Source of the DNA: Candidatus Latescibacterota bacterium
GTDB lineage: Bacteria > Eisenbacteria > RBG-16-71-46 > SZUA-252
Reading direction: 5' to 3'
Assembly (NCBI GenBank): GCA_016207265.1
Contig: JACQPZ010000004.1
Location: 1-17,451, forward strand
DNA length: 17,451 nucleotides
The stretch's first letter is position 1. Each line of letters begins with the position of its first letter. The notes under the pieces were generated by a model. That model was not told the origin of the DNA. It ran no database searches and saw only the letters and a program-made list of their open reading frames with translations. The translations under genes and the position numbers were made by a program. Positions 7,028-14,611 of the stretch are shown here, in pieces.

Positions 7028-7050
7028 AGCACACCCTGTGGATCCAACAA
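7023..7050 (-). promoter_or_regulatory. Divergent promoter for the hypothetical-glpX-bshB1 operon
   Basis: On the minus strand a TTGTTG (7050-7045) lies 16 bp before TACTAT (7028-7023). The -10 overlaps the plus-strand -10 TATAGT through the palindrome CTATAG (7021-7026), so both directions appear to share one melting region. The predicted start is near 7016, giving a leader of about 35 bases to the ATG at 6980. Confidence 0.5.
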
Positions 7051-7802
7051 TGGCCGGAGCCAGTGAACGGACGTTCAGCGGGCGGTCCGCGCTCGTCGTC
7101 GGAGGATCGCGCGGTCTGGGCCGCGCCGTGGCGCTCGCGCTCGCTGCCGAGGGGGCCCGGGTTCTCGCGACCGGGCGGAACGCAGCGGCGCTCGCCGAGC
7201 TTCGCATGATCGCGCGCGCGAGGGGAGTGCGGATCCGCACGCTCCGCTCCGACGCCCGGGTGCGGGGGCGGGTGCGGGAGGCGTTCCGCCGCGCCGCCTC
7301 CACGGTGGGAGGGCCGGATCTCCTCGTCCACGCGGTCGGCGACTACTGGGCGGGCCCGCTGAGTCGGCTCACGGGCGAGCGATGGGAGGCGCTCGCGCGA
7401 TCCAACGTCACGAGCGCGATCCACTCGATCCAAGAGGCGCTCCCCCGGATGCGCCGGCGCCGATACGGCCGGATCCTCCTCTTCGGCGTCGCGGGCGGCG
7501 AGAGCCCGCGCGCGGCCCATCACGCGCACGCGTACCGGGCCGCGAAAATCGCGCTCCTCGTGCTCGCGCGGAGCATCGCCCAGGAGGAGGCTCCGAACGG
7601 GATCACGGTGAACATGATCCTCCCGGGGGTGATCGGCCCGGGGGGACGCGCCCGCGGGAACGCGCCGCTCGCGACGCGGATTCCGGGCCGCCGGCTCGGC
7701 TCGCCGCGGGAGGTGACGCGCGCGGCGCTCTTCCTTCTCGCCCAGGAATCGGGCTACATTACCGGATCGACCCTCACGCTCTCCGGGGGACTTCTGCTCT
7801 GA
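7050..7802 (+). CDS. SDR family oxidoreductase lacking the canonical catalytic Ser
   Basis: The 250-residue classical short-chain dehydrogenase/reductase is cytosolic. The cofactor motif is GGSRGLG (18-24). TGR after beta-2 (41-43) suggests NADPH. The structural NAG-like turn reads HAVG (94-97), and N119 is the helix-4 Asn. The active site has Y162 and K166 (AYRAAK), but the strand that usually ends in Ser reads LLFGVAGG (143-150), with Gly146 where Ser is expected. The C-terminus (YITGSTLTLSGGLLL) is the common family ending. Members of a Gram-positive-like subfamily related to 3-oxoacyl-ACP or pteridine reductases also show FG or IG here, so this may be normal for its branch. Its substrate is unknown. 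The start is the ATG at 7050; the open frame extends upstream antisense to glpX but is not coding. The adenosine-specific kinase follows 15 bp downstream. Confidence 0.85.
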   Translation: MAGASERTFSGRSALVVGGSRGLGRAVALALAAEGARVLATGRNAAALAELRMIARARGVRIRTLRSDARVRGRVREAFRRAASTVGGPDLLVHAVGDYWAGPLSRLTGERWEALARSNVTSAIHSIQEALPRMRRRRYGRILLFGVAGGESPRAAHHAHAYRAAKIALLVLARSIAQEEAPNGITVNMILPGVIGPGGRARGNAPLATRIPGRRLGSPREVTRAALFLLAQESGYITGSTLTLSGGLLL

Positions 7803-7817
7803 AAGGCAGGGATCGGA

Positions 7818-8318
7818 ATGACGCCCGACGCTAGAGACCTGACGCTCGTTCCTCTCGAGACTCCGACCGGCGCCAACCTGATCCTCGGCCATGCGCACTT
7901 CATCAAGACGGCGGAAGATCTGTACGAAGCCGTCGTGAACTCGGTCCCCGGAGTGAAATTCGGGATCGCGTTCTCGGAGGCCTCGGGACCGCGGCTGATC
8001 CGCAGCGAGGGAAACGACGACGCGCTCACGCGCGCCGCCGAACGGGAGCTTCAGAAGATCGCGTGCGGCCATGCGTTCCTGATCTTCCTCGTGGGCGCCT
8101 ATCCGATCAACCTGCTGCGGGACATTCGGGCCTGCGTCGAAGTCTGCGCGGTCCATTGCGCCACCGCGAATCCCGTGACGGTCGTGGTTCTAAGGGACGG
8201 AGACTCGGGGGCGATTCTCGGCGTGATGGACGGGCTGGGTCCGAAAGGAATCGAGACTCCGGGGGATGCCCGCGAGAGGCGCGATTTCGTCCGAACGATC
8301 GGCTACAAGCGGAGTTGA
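7818..8318 (+). CDS. Adenosine-specific kinase (DUF355/PF04008 family)
   Basis: The 166-residue protein matches the small family named adenosine-specific kinase, first studied in hyperthermophilic archaea. It is thought to bind or phosphorylate adenosine, with little biochemical work in bacteria. Family blocks are ILGHAHFIKTAEDLYEAVV (22-40), VKFGIAFSEASGP (46-58), the GND of residues 65-67, CGHAFLIF (83-90), YPINLLRDIR (95-104), EVCAVHCATANP (108-119) and LGVMDGLGPKGIE (134-146). The length is that of the family. The start is ATG 7818 with AAGGCAGGGA just upstream. It lies 15 bp after the SDR gene, probably in one transcript from the promoter at 7000. No other purine-salvage gene is next to it. 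Confidence 0.9.
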   Translation: MTPDARDLTLVPLETPTGANLILGHAHFIKTAEDLYEAVVNSVPGVKFGIAFSEASGPRLIRSEGNDDALTRAAERELQKIACGHAFLIFLVGAYPINLLRDIRACVEVCAVHCATANPVTVVVLRDGDSGAILGVMDGLGPKGIETPGDARERRDFVRTIGYKRS

Positions 8319-8385
8319 CGCCGTGGAGGTCGCGGCGGGACGCGGCACGATCGCCTCGTCCGGCACCCGGCCGCCGGATCGCACG

Positions 8386-8415
8386 TTGACACCCGTTTTT
8401 TCAAGGTGTTAGCCT
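8386..8415 (+). promoter_or_regulatory. Promoter for the recJ-rel-dtd-maf-mtnA cluster
   Basis: A perfect -35 TTGACA (8386-8391) is followed by an 18-bp spacer and a weak -10 TAGCCT (8410-8415). The spacer holds a run of six T. A start near 8421 would leave about 42 bases before the recJ GTG at 8463 and would exclude the longer in-frame GTG at 8406. The 144-bp gap from 8319 to 8462 holds only this and a small hairpin (8359-8378). Confidence 0.55.
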
Positions 8416-8462
8416 CAAGAGGAATCGACGCCCCTTCCTTACTCACGTCATCGAGGCAAAAC

Positions 8463-10181
8463 GTGCGCGCATCCACGCCCAAGGCCTGGGTGCTCCGGAG
8501 CCATGCCGCTCCGGAGCACGCCCAGCAGCTCGCGGTCGAGCTCGGAATCCCCCACACATTCGCCGTGCTGCTGGCGAACCGGGGGTTCGTCTCGACGACA
8601 GAGGTTCAGGATTTCCTCGAGCCCTCACTGGACAAGCTGTTGGATGCATTCACGATGCGGGATATGGATCTTGCCACCGCCCGCATCTGGAAGGCCATCG
8701 ACGAGCGGGAAGCGATCCTCGTGTACGGGGACTACGACGTGGACGGGATCACCGCGACCGGCCTTCTGACCTCGGCCCTCGCGCGCCTCGGCGCCAAGGT
8801 CTCGTACTTCATCCCCGATCGAATCCGCGACGGGTACGGCTTTTCCCAGCGGGGCGTCGAAGTGGCGAGAAAGCGGCGGACGCGCCTCGTCGTCACCGCG
8901 GATTGCGGGATCACCGCCACGGCGGAAGTGAAGCTCGCGCGCGAGCACGGCATCGACGTCATCGTCACCGACCACCACGAGCCGCTCGGGGTCCTGCCCG
9001 AGGCGGACGCGATCCTGAATCCCAAGCGGCGGGACTGTCCCTACGCGTTCAAGGAGCTCGCCGGCGTGGGCGTTGTGCTCAAGCTCGTGCAGGGGCTCGC
9101 GCTCCACCGTCCCCGCTCGCTCCCGGAAGACTTCGTCATCGAGCATCTGGACCTCGTGGCGCTCGGGACGATCGCGGATGTGGTCCCGCTCCGCGGCGAG
9201 AATCGGATCTTCGCGAAGCTCGGCCTCGAGCGGATCTGCGACTCGACGAAGCCGGGGATCGTGGCGCTCAAGGAGGTCGCCGGGCTCCGCTCCAAGCGGG
9301 TCGAGAGCGGGCACGTCGCCTACATCCTCGCCCCGCGGATCAACGCCGCCGGGCGTCTCGGAAACGCGGAGAGCGGGGTCCGGCTCCTCCTCTCGACGGA
9401 GCGGGGCGAGGCGATGACGATCGCGGAGAGCCTCGAGGAAGACAACACGATGCGCAAGAAGATCGACGAATCGACGCTCGCGGACGCCCTGGACCAGCTC
9501 CAGGCGTACGGGGACGAGCTTCCCCCCGCCATCGTGCTCTGGTCGGACCGGTGGCACCCCGGCGTCCTCGGGATCGTGGCGTCGCGGCTCATGGAGCGCT
9601 ACCACCGGCCGACGATCCTGATCGCCGCGGATCCCGACGAGGGAAAGGGATCGGGCCGCAGCATTCCGGGCTTCGACGTCTGCCAGGCGCTTCAGGACTG
9701 CCGCGACCACCTGATCGGATTCGGCGGGCACAGCTACGCGGCCGGACTCACGATCCGTTCCGATCAGATGGAGGCGTTCCGTGAGCATCTGTGCCGCGTC
9801 GTTTCGGAGCGCCTCACGCCCGACGACTACGTGCCGAAGCTCTCGATCGACGGCCCCATTCTGCTCGAGCAGTGCAACGAAGAGCTGGTCCAGTTCCTCG
9901 ACCGCCTGTCGCCGTTCGGAATCGGGAACACGGAGCCTCTGTTCGTGGCCGAGAACATCCAGGTCGCCGGCGCGCCCATGGTCGTGAGCCGAAACCACCT
10001 CAAGCTCAACGTCCGCCAGAACGGGCGGGAGCTCGAATGCATCGGCTTCGGCATGGGGCACCTGGCGGGTCCCATCCAGACGGAGTCCGGCCGCGTGTCG
10101 ATCGCCTTCGTGCCCACGATGAACGTGTGGCAGAACCGCGCGCGCCTCCAGCTCAAGCTGCGCGACGTGCAGATCCGCTAG
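8463..10181 (+). CDS. recJ: Single-stranded-DNA-specific exonuclease RecJ
   Basis: The 572-residue RecJ is a 5'-3' single-stranded DNA exonuclease acting in RecF-pathway recombination, mismatch and base-excision repair. The DHH domain has motif I VYGDYDVDGITA (87-98), TADCG (145-149), motif III TDHHE (169-173) and GTIADVVPL (235-243). INAAGRLG lies at 293-300. The DHHA1 domain contains YHRPTILIA (380-388), GSGRSIPGF (396-404) and GGHSYAAGL (421-429). A C-terminal OB-type domain follows. The length is normal for RecJ. I chose the GTG at 8463 because GAGG lies six bases upstream and the likely promoter would start transcription after the alternative GTG at 8406. Rel begins 4 bp after the stop. 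Confidence 0.95.
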   Translation: MRASTPKAWVLRSHAAPEHAQQLAVELGIPHTFAVLLANRGFVSTTEVQDFLEPSLDKLLDAFTMRDMDLATARIWKAIDEREAILVYGDYDVDGITATGLLTSALARLGAKVSYFIPDRIRDGYGFSQRGVEVARKRRTRLVVTADCGITATAEVKLAREHGIDVIVTDHHEPLGVLPEADAILNPKRRDCPYAFKELAGVGVVLKLVQGLALHRPRSLPEDFVIEHLDLVALGTIADVVPLRGENRIFAKLGLERICDSTKPGIVALKEVAGLRSKRVESGHVAYILAPRINAAGRLGNAESGVRLLLSTERGEAMTIAESLEEDNTMRKKIDESTLADALDQLQAYGDELPPAIVLWSDRWHPGVLGIVASRLMERYHRPTILIAADPDEGKGSGRSIPGFDVCQALQDCRDHLIGFGGHSYAAGLTIRSDQMEAFREHLCRVVSERLTPDDYVPKLSIDGPILLEQCNEELVQFLDRLSPFGIGNTEPLFVAENIQVAGAPMVVSRNHLKLNVRQNGRELECIGFGMGHLAGPIQTESGRVSIAFVPTMNVWQNRARLQLKLRDVQIR

Positions 10182-10185
10182 AGCC

Positions 10186-12393
10186 GTGGACCCGGTCCCC
10201 GAGGATTTCTTGGGACCGCTGCTCCAAGTCCTCGAGCAGCACAAGATCCCGATCCCTTCCGCCCGCCTTCGCCCGGCGTTTGACTTCGCGGCCAGGGCCC
10301 ACGGATCCCAGCTCCGCCTGACGGGCGAGCCGTACATCACGCATTGCGTGGCCGTGGCCGTCATCCTCGTCGACCTGCTGGGCCCGCGCGCCGACGAGAC
10401 GATCCTCAAGTCGGCGCTTCTCCACGACGTTGTCGAGGATACCGACGTGAGCCTCGGTGACGTCGAGCGCGCGTTCGGGATCGAGGTCGCGTCGCTGGTC
10501 GACGGCGTCACAAAGATCGGCGGGCTTCACTTCGACCGCCCCGAGTGGGAGCAGGCCGAGAATTTTCGGAAGATGCTCCTCTCGATGGCGCGGGACCTGC
10601 GCGTCATCCTCATCAAGCTGGCAGACCGGCTGCACAACATGCGGACGCTTCACTCGCTCGATCCGACGCGCGCGACGCGGATCGCCCGCGAGACGCGGGA
10701 AATCTACGCGCCGCTCGCGCACCGGCTCGGGATCGCCCGAATCCGCTGGGAGCTCGAGGATCTCTGCCTCAAGTACCTGGATCCGGCCGCGTACCAGGAT
10801 CTGCGGAACAAGGTGCAGCTCAAGCGCGAGGAGCGCGAGCGGGTGATCGAGGAGGTCATGCGCCCGGTGAAAGCGCGCCTCACCGAGCTCGGCATCAAGG
10901 CCGAGGTCACGGGTCGGCCGAAGCACCTCGATTCGATCTACCGGAAGATGGAGGCCCAGGGACGGAAGTTCGAGGAGATCTTCGACCTCCTGGGCATCCG
11001 CGTCATCACCCAGGACAAGGTGGACTGCTACCGCGTGCTCGGCCTCGTCCACGATCTCTACACCCCCGTCCACGAGCGCTTCAAGGACTACATCGCGACC
11101 CCGAAGAGCAACATGTACCAATCGCTCCACACGACGGTCGTCGCGCCCGGTGGGATCATGGTGGAGTTCCAGATCCGGACGCAGGAGATGCACCAGACCG
11201 CGGAGCTCGGGGTCGCCGCGCACTACCGGTACAAGGAAGGCGGCGGGGGCCCGGACGCGGAGCTTCTCGCGAAGCTCCAGCCGGTGCTCCGCAACGTGGA
11301 ATGGCAGTCTTCGACCAGCGATCCCGACGAGTTCATGGACTTCCTCAAGACCTCGCTCTATCAGGACGAGGTCTTCGTGTTCACGCCGCGGGGCGACCTG
11401 CGTCGCCTCCCGAGGGGCGCGACCCCGCTCGACTTCGCCTACCTCGTCCACACCGAGGTGGGGCACCGCTGCGTGGGCGCGAAGGCGAACGGCCGGATCG
11501 TCCCCCTCCGCTACGAGCTTCGAAGCGGCGACACGGTCCAGATCATCACGTCGCCCCTCGGAAAGCCGAACCGGGACTGGCTCAAGATCGTCAAGAGCCC
11601 GAACGCGCGGAGCAAGATCCGGCACTGGCTGAAGTCGTCCGAGCACGCCGACTCGGTGGCCCTGGGAAAGGAGATGCTCGAGCGCGAGCTTCGCCGCCGC
11701 CGCCTCTCGCCCCCCGAAGCGATCCCGCTCGAGCAGGTGGCCCAGGCGCTCGGATTCCCGGACGTGCATCAGCTCCACGGCGCGATCGGGCGCGGCTCGG
11801 TCTCGATCGCCCAGGTGATCCAGCGGTGGTTCCCGCAGGGCGTGGGGCCCGTGCAGCGAATCAAGGAGGCGTCGCTCGACACGCTCCGGGCCATCACGCG
11901 CCGCCCGGGTCGCGGAGTCAGGATCCAGGGCGTCGACAACCTCATGATCAACTACGCGAAGTGCTGCCAGCCCGTGCCGGGCGACGCTGTGGTCGGGATC
12001 GTCACGCGCGGGCGCGGCGTCACGGTGCACCGGATGGATTGCCCGAACACGTTCGAGGACCGGGTCCCGGCCGAGCGCCGGCTCCTCGTGGACTGGGACG
12101 CGGCGCCCGGGGACTCTTTCGTCGTGAAGCTCTCGATCTACGGCGTGGACCGAAGGAGCCTGCTCGCCGATATCGCGAAGGCGATCTCGGCGACCAACAC
12201 GAACATCCGAACCGCGGGCATCAAGGCGAACGACCGGAACGCGCAGGGCGCCTTCGTCGTGGAGGTGCGGGACCTGAATCATCTGCGCACGGTGATGCGG
12301 GCCGTGGAGCGCGTGGACGGCGTCGAGGCGGTGGAGCGCGAGCAGATCTTCGGGAAGCTCCCGCGGCCCGGCGAGGCGGACGCGGCCTCGTGA
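10186..12393 (+). CDS. rel: Bifunctional (p)ppGpp synthetase/hydrolase, Rel/SpoT type
   Basis: The 735-residue long RSH protein makes and degrades (p)ppGpp, the stringent-response alarmone. The hydrolase domain is intact: H53, the HD pair H80-D81 in LLHDVVEDT, and DRLHNMRTL (147-155). The synthetase domain has GRPKHLDSIYRKM (243-255), DLLGIRVIT (267-275), RFKD (298-301), YQSLHT (311-316) and EFQIRTQEMHQTAELG (327-342). RFKD is the RxKD signature of bifunctional Rel rather than the ExDD of RelA. In GRPKHLDS an Asp (249) replaces the usual Tyr. The TGS domain runs about 395-456 (DEVFVFTPRG onward), a Cys-Cys motif is INYAKCCQPVPGD (588-600), and the ACT domain lies about 645-718. The start is the GTG at 10186, 4 bp after recJ, with no clear Shine-Dalgarno. 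It overlaps dtd (GTGA). Confidence 0.95.
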   Translation: MDPVPEDFLGPLLQVLEQHKIPIPSARLRPAFDFAARAHGSQLRLTGEPYITHCVAVAVILVDLLGPRADETILKSALLHDVVEDTDVSLGDVERAFGIEVASLVDGVTKIGGLHFDRPEWEQAENFRKMLLSMARDLRVILIKLADRLHNMRTLHSLDPTRATRIARETREIYAPLAHRLGIARIRWELEDLCLKYLDPAAYQDLRNKVQLKREERERVIEEVMRPVKARLTELGIKAEVTGRPKHLDSIYRKMEAQGRKFEEIFDLLGIRVITQDKVDCYRVLGLVHDLYTPVHERFKDYIATPKSNMYQSLHTTVVAPGGIMVEFQIRTQEMHQTAELGVAAHYRYKEGGGGPDAELLAKLQPVLRNVEWQSSTSDPDEFMDFLKTSLYQDEVFVFTPRGDLRRLPRGATPLDFAYLVHTEVGHRCVGAKANGRIVPLRYELRSGDTVQIITSPLGKPNRDWLKIVKSPNARSKIRHWLKSSEHADSVALGKEMLERELRRRRLSPPEAIPLEQVAQALGFPDVHQLHGAIGRGSVSIAQVIQRWFPQGVGPVQRIKEASLDTLRAITRRPGRGVRIQGVDNLMINYAKCCQPVPGDAVVGIVTRGRGVTVHRMDCPNTFEDRVPAERRLLVDWDAAPGDSFVVKLSIYGVDRRSLLADIAKAISATNTNIRTAGIKANDRNAQGAFVVEVRDLNHLRTVMRAVERVDGVEAVEREQIFGKLPRPGEADAAS

Positions 12394-12836
12394 GGGCGCT
12401 CCTCCAGCGCGTGACCCGCGCCTCGGTCCGCGTGGACGGCGCCACGGTCGCGAGCATCGGCCCCGGACTCCTGATCCTCCTGGGCGTCAGGGCCGAAGAT
12501 CCGCCGGGAGTCGAGGCTCGCCTCGCCGAGCGCTGCGCGGAGCTTCGGATCTTCGAGGACGAGCGGGGGAAGATGAACCGCTCGGTCCGCGAGATCGAGG
12601 GCGAAGCGCTCGTGGTTCCCCAGTTCACGCTCTACGCCGACGTCACGCGCGGCCGAAGGCCCGGCTTCGACCCGGCCGCGAAGCCCGATCAGGCGGAGCG
12701 CGCGTTCGAATCGTTTTGCGAGCAGCTCGCCGCCACGGGAGTGCCGACGCGGCGGGGACGGTTCGGCGCCTCGATGGACGTGGAGCTGGTCAATCGGGGC
12801 CCCGCGACGTTCCTTCTCGAGCTGCCGACGGACTGA
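12390..12836 (+). CDS. dtd: D-aminoacyl-tRNA deacylase Dtd
   Basis: The 148-residue DTD hydrolyses D-amino acids, and glycine mischarged on tRNA-Ala, from tRNA in the cytosol. It acts as a homodimer. The active-site loop QFTLYAD (78-84) is present, preceded by Pro77 where Ser is usual (SQFTL). The cross-subunit Gly-cisPro motif is NRGPAT (135-140), G137-P138. The N-terminal RALLQRVTRASVRVDG is typical, and the length is normal for the family. Its GTG start overlaps the rel stop (GTGA), so translation is probably coupled to rel. The pairing of rel and dtd is common in bacteria. Confidence 0.94.
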   Translation: MRALLQRVTRASVRVDGATVASIGPGLLILLGVRAEDPPGVEARLAERCAELRIFEDERGKMNRSVREIEGEALVVPQFTLYADVTRGRRPGFDPAAKPDQAERAFESFCEQLAATGVPTRRGRFGASMDVELVNRGPATFLLELPTD

Positions 12837-12844
12837 ACCGCACC

Positions 12845-13474
12845 GTGCGCGCGAACCTGCTCAATCCGTTCGGCCCCTGCATCGTCCTCGCCTCCGGCTC
12901 GGAGCGGCGGCGGGAGCTGCTCACGCTGGTCGGCGCCCACTTCGAGTGCCGTCCCGTGCGGATCGACGAGACGCCGCTCCCCATGGAGCGGGCGGAAGGC
13001 TACGTGCTCCGCCTCGCGGAAGCAAAGGCGCGGGCGGCGCTCGCCGCGGGCGCCGCGAAGGAAGAGCCCGGACGGTTCGCCGTGCTGGGCGCGGACACCG
13101 CGGTGACGATCGACCGCGACATCCTCGGGAAGCCCGCCGCGCCGGAGGAGGCCGCGCGCATGCTCGCCCGGCTCTCGGGCCGGGTCCACGAGGTGTGGAC
13201 CGGGCTCTCGCTTCTCGATCCGGTCGACGGCCGGGCGGTGACGCGGGCGGTGCGGAGCATCGTGAAGTTCTCTCGTCTGGACGACGAGGAGATCGGCCGC
13301 TACGTCGCCACGGGAGAGCCCCTCGACAAGGCGGGAGCGTACGCCGTCCAGGGACGCGGCGCGCTCTATGTCGAAGCGATCGAGGGATCCTATTCCAACG
13401 TCGTCGGGCTCCCGCTGAGCCACCTGAAACAGGCGCTCCGGCTCCTGTGCGAGGCTCCCCGGCGGGCGAGCTGA
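12845..13474 (+). CDS. maf: Maf family nucleoside triphosphate pyrophosphatase
   Basis: The 209-residue Maf/Ham1-fold enzyme cleaves pyrophosphate from nucleotides such as dTTP, UTP or modified forms, limiting their incorporation into nucleic acid. Motifs seen are LASGSERRRELL (15-26, where SPRR is the common form), ILGADTAV-like LGADTAV (81-87), GKP (95-97), GRVHEVWTG (112-120), GEPLDKAGAYAVQG (157-170) and IEGSYSNVVGLPL (179-191). The DKAGAY context resembles the dTTP/UTP-acting YhdE branch more than the m7GTP branch, an inference. I chose the GTG at 12845, eight bases after the dtd stop, because it leaves a short N-terminal lead before the family motif. No Shine-Dalgarno is evident; coupling to dtd is likely. 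Confidence 0.93.
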   Translation: MRANLLNPFGPCIVLASGSERRRELLTLVGAHFECRPVRIDETPLPMERAEGYVLRLAEAKARAALAAGAAKEEPGRFAVLGADTAVTIDRDILGKPAAPEEAARMLARLSGRVHEVWTGLSLLDPVDGRAVTRAVRSIVKFSRLDDEEIGRYVATGEPLDKAGAYAVQGRGALYVEAIEGSYSNVVGLPLSHLKQALRLLCEAPRRAS

Positions 13475-13490
13475 GCGCGGTAGCCGAAAC

Positions 13491-14543
13491 GTGGACCCCT
13501 TCCGACTGACGGACGACGCGCTCCTGGTCCTGGACCAGTCGGCGCTCCCGCGCGAGGAACGGTGGGTCGAGGTCCGGTCCGCCGCGAAGATGGCGGAGGC
13601 GATCGCCGGGCTTCGCGTGCGCGGCGCCCCCGCGATCGGGATCGCCGGAGCGATCGGGATCTGGCTCGAGGCGGAGCGGATCGCGGAATCGGAGGGCGGT
13701 AGAGCCGCCCGCGGCTCGGTCTCCGCATCGCGCATGAAGGCGCTGGAGGCGTCCGCGGATCTGCTGCGGGCGGCCCGGCCGACCGCGGCGAATCTGGCCT
13801 GGGCCGTGGCGCGCGCGATGGGCGCCGGGGCGCGCGGGGCCGCCGCGGCGGACCCGCGTGCCTGGACCGCCCCGATCCGCGCGGAAGCGCTCGCGATCTG
13901 GGAGGAGGACCGCGGCCACTCGCGGGCCATGGCGCGCTACGGCCGGCAGCTCTTCGCGACGGAGCGGCGGTTCCTCACGCACTGCCATACCGGAGGCCTC
14001 GCGACGGGAGGCGGCGGGACCGCGCTCGGCGTGCTCCTCGAGATCCACCGCTCGGGTCGGCCCATTCAGGTCTGGGCGACCGAGACGAGGCCGCTCCTCC
14101 AGGGGGCCCGCCTCACGGCGTGGGAGCTTGAGAACGAAGGCGTTCCGGTTCGACTGATCGTGGACTCGGCCGCGGCCTACGTCATGGAGCGCCGGAAGGT
14201 CGAGGCCGTGGTGGTGGGGGCCGACCGGATCGCAAGGAACGGCGATCTCGCGAACAAGATCGGGACGCTGCCGCTCGCGCTCGCCGCCCGCGATCTCGGG
14301 ATCCCGTTCGTCGCGGTCGCGCCGAGCACGACGATCGATCCCGGATGCGCCTCGGGGGACGAGATTCCGATCGAGGAGCGGTCGCCGGAGGAACTGCTTG
14401 GATACCAAGGAATTCCGGTCGCCCCCTCGGGGCTTCCGGCCGAGAATCCCGCCTTCGACGTCACTCCGTGCCGGCTCGTCACCGCCATCGTGACGGAACG
14501 CGGGATCCACCGGGGCCCGGCATTCGATCTCGGCGGTTGTTGA
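13491..14543 (+). CDS. mtnA: S-methyl-5-thioribose-1-phosphate isomerase MtnA
   Basis: The 350-residue enzyme converts methylthioribose-1-phosphate to methylthioribulose-1-phosphate in the methionine salvage pathway. Family motifs are VRGAPAIGI (43-51), the catalytic Cys block THCHTGGLAT (163-172, C165), ATETRPLLQGARLTAWEL (196-213) and the catalytic Asp in VGADRIARNGDLANKIGT (242-259, D244). The usual THCNTG has His at 166 in place of Asn. MtnA is also related to ribose-1,5-bisphosphate isomerase and eIF2B subunits; the C/D pair and full block favour MtnA. The start is GTG 13491, 16 bp after maf. Other salvage genes (mtnB, C, D, MTA phosphorylase) are not in the window. The last Cys codon and stop lie in the -35 box of the following promoter. 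Confidence 0.92.
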   Translation: MDPFRLTDDALLVLDQSALPREERWVEVRSAAKMAEAIAGLRVRGAPAIGIAGAIGIWLEAERIAESEGGRAARGSVSASRMKALEASADLLRAARPTAANLAWAVARAMGAGARGAAAADPRAWTAPIRAEALAIWEEDRGHSRAMARYGRQLFATERRFLTHCHTGGLATGGGGTALGVLLEIHRSGRPIQVWATETRPLLQGARLTAWELENEGVPVRLIVDSAAAYVMERRKVEAVVVGADRIARNGDLANKIGTLPLALAARDLGIPFVAVAPSTTIDPGCASGDEIPIEERSPEELLGYQGIPVAPSGLPAENPAFDVTPCRLVTAIVTERGIHRGPAFDLGGC

Positions 14544-14568
14544 CAGGGTCGCCCGATACGGGTAAGCT
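14540..14568 (+). promoter_or_regulatory. Promoter of the rplM-rpsI ribosomal protein operon
   Basis: A perfect -35 TTGACA (14540-14545) is followed after 17 bp by -10 TAAGCT (14563-14568). The expected start is near 14575, leaving about 37 bases before the rplM ATG. The TGA of mtnA (14541-14543) lies inside the -35 hexamer. Confidence 0.7.
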
Positions 14569-14611
14569 TTTGCGTTTGCATCGGCTATCGGATCTCGAGG
14601 AGGTGTGATCG

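Noticed and set aside
5589..7049. In-frame upstream extension of the SDR gene (about 487 codons)
   Set aside because: It is antisense to bshB1, glpX and the 108-residue gene, and carries no motifs. The SDR fold begins after 7050.
6981..8156. In-frame upstream extension of the 108-residue minus-strand gene
   Set aside because: Antisense to the SDR and adenosine kinase genes; the ATG at 6980 has its own GGAG site.
8359..8401. Hairpin (8359-8364/8373-8378) followed by six T at 8396-8401, considered as a terminator of the adenosine kinase gene
   Set aside because: The T-run is 17 bases beyond the stem and lies in the spacer of the recJ promoter, so it does not fit an intrinsic terminator.
10153..12282. 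709-codon open frame on the minus strand
   Set aside because: It lies entirely antisense to rel, with no family motifs and a Arg/His/Asp/Val-rich composition typical of reverse readings of GC-rich genes.
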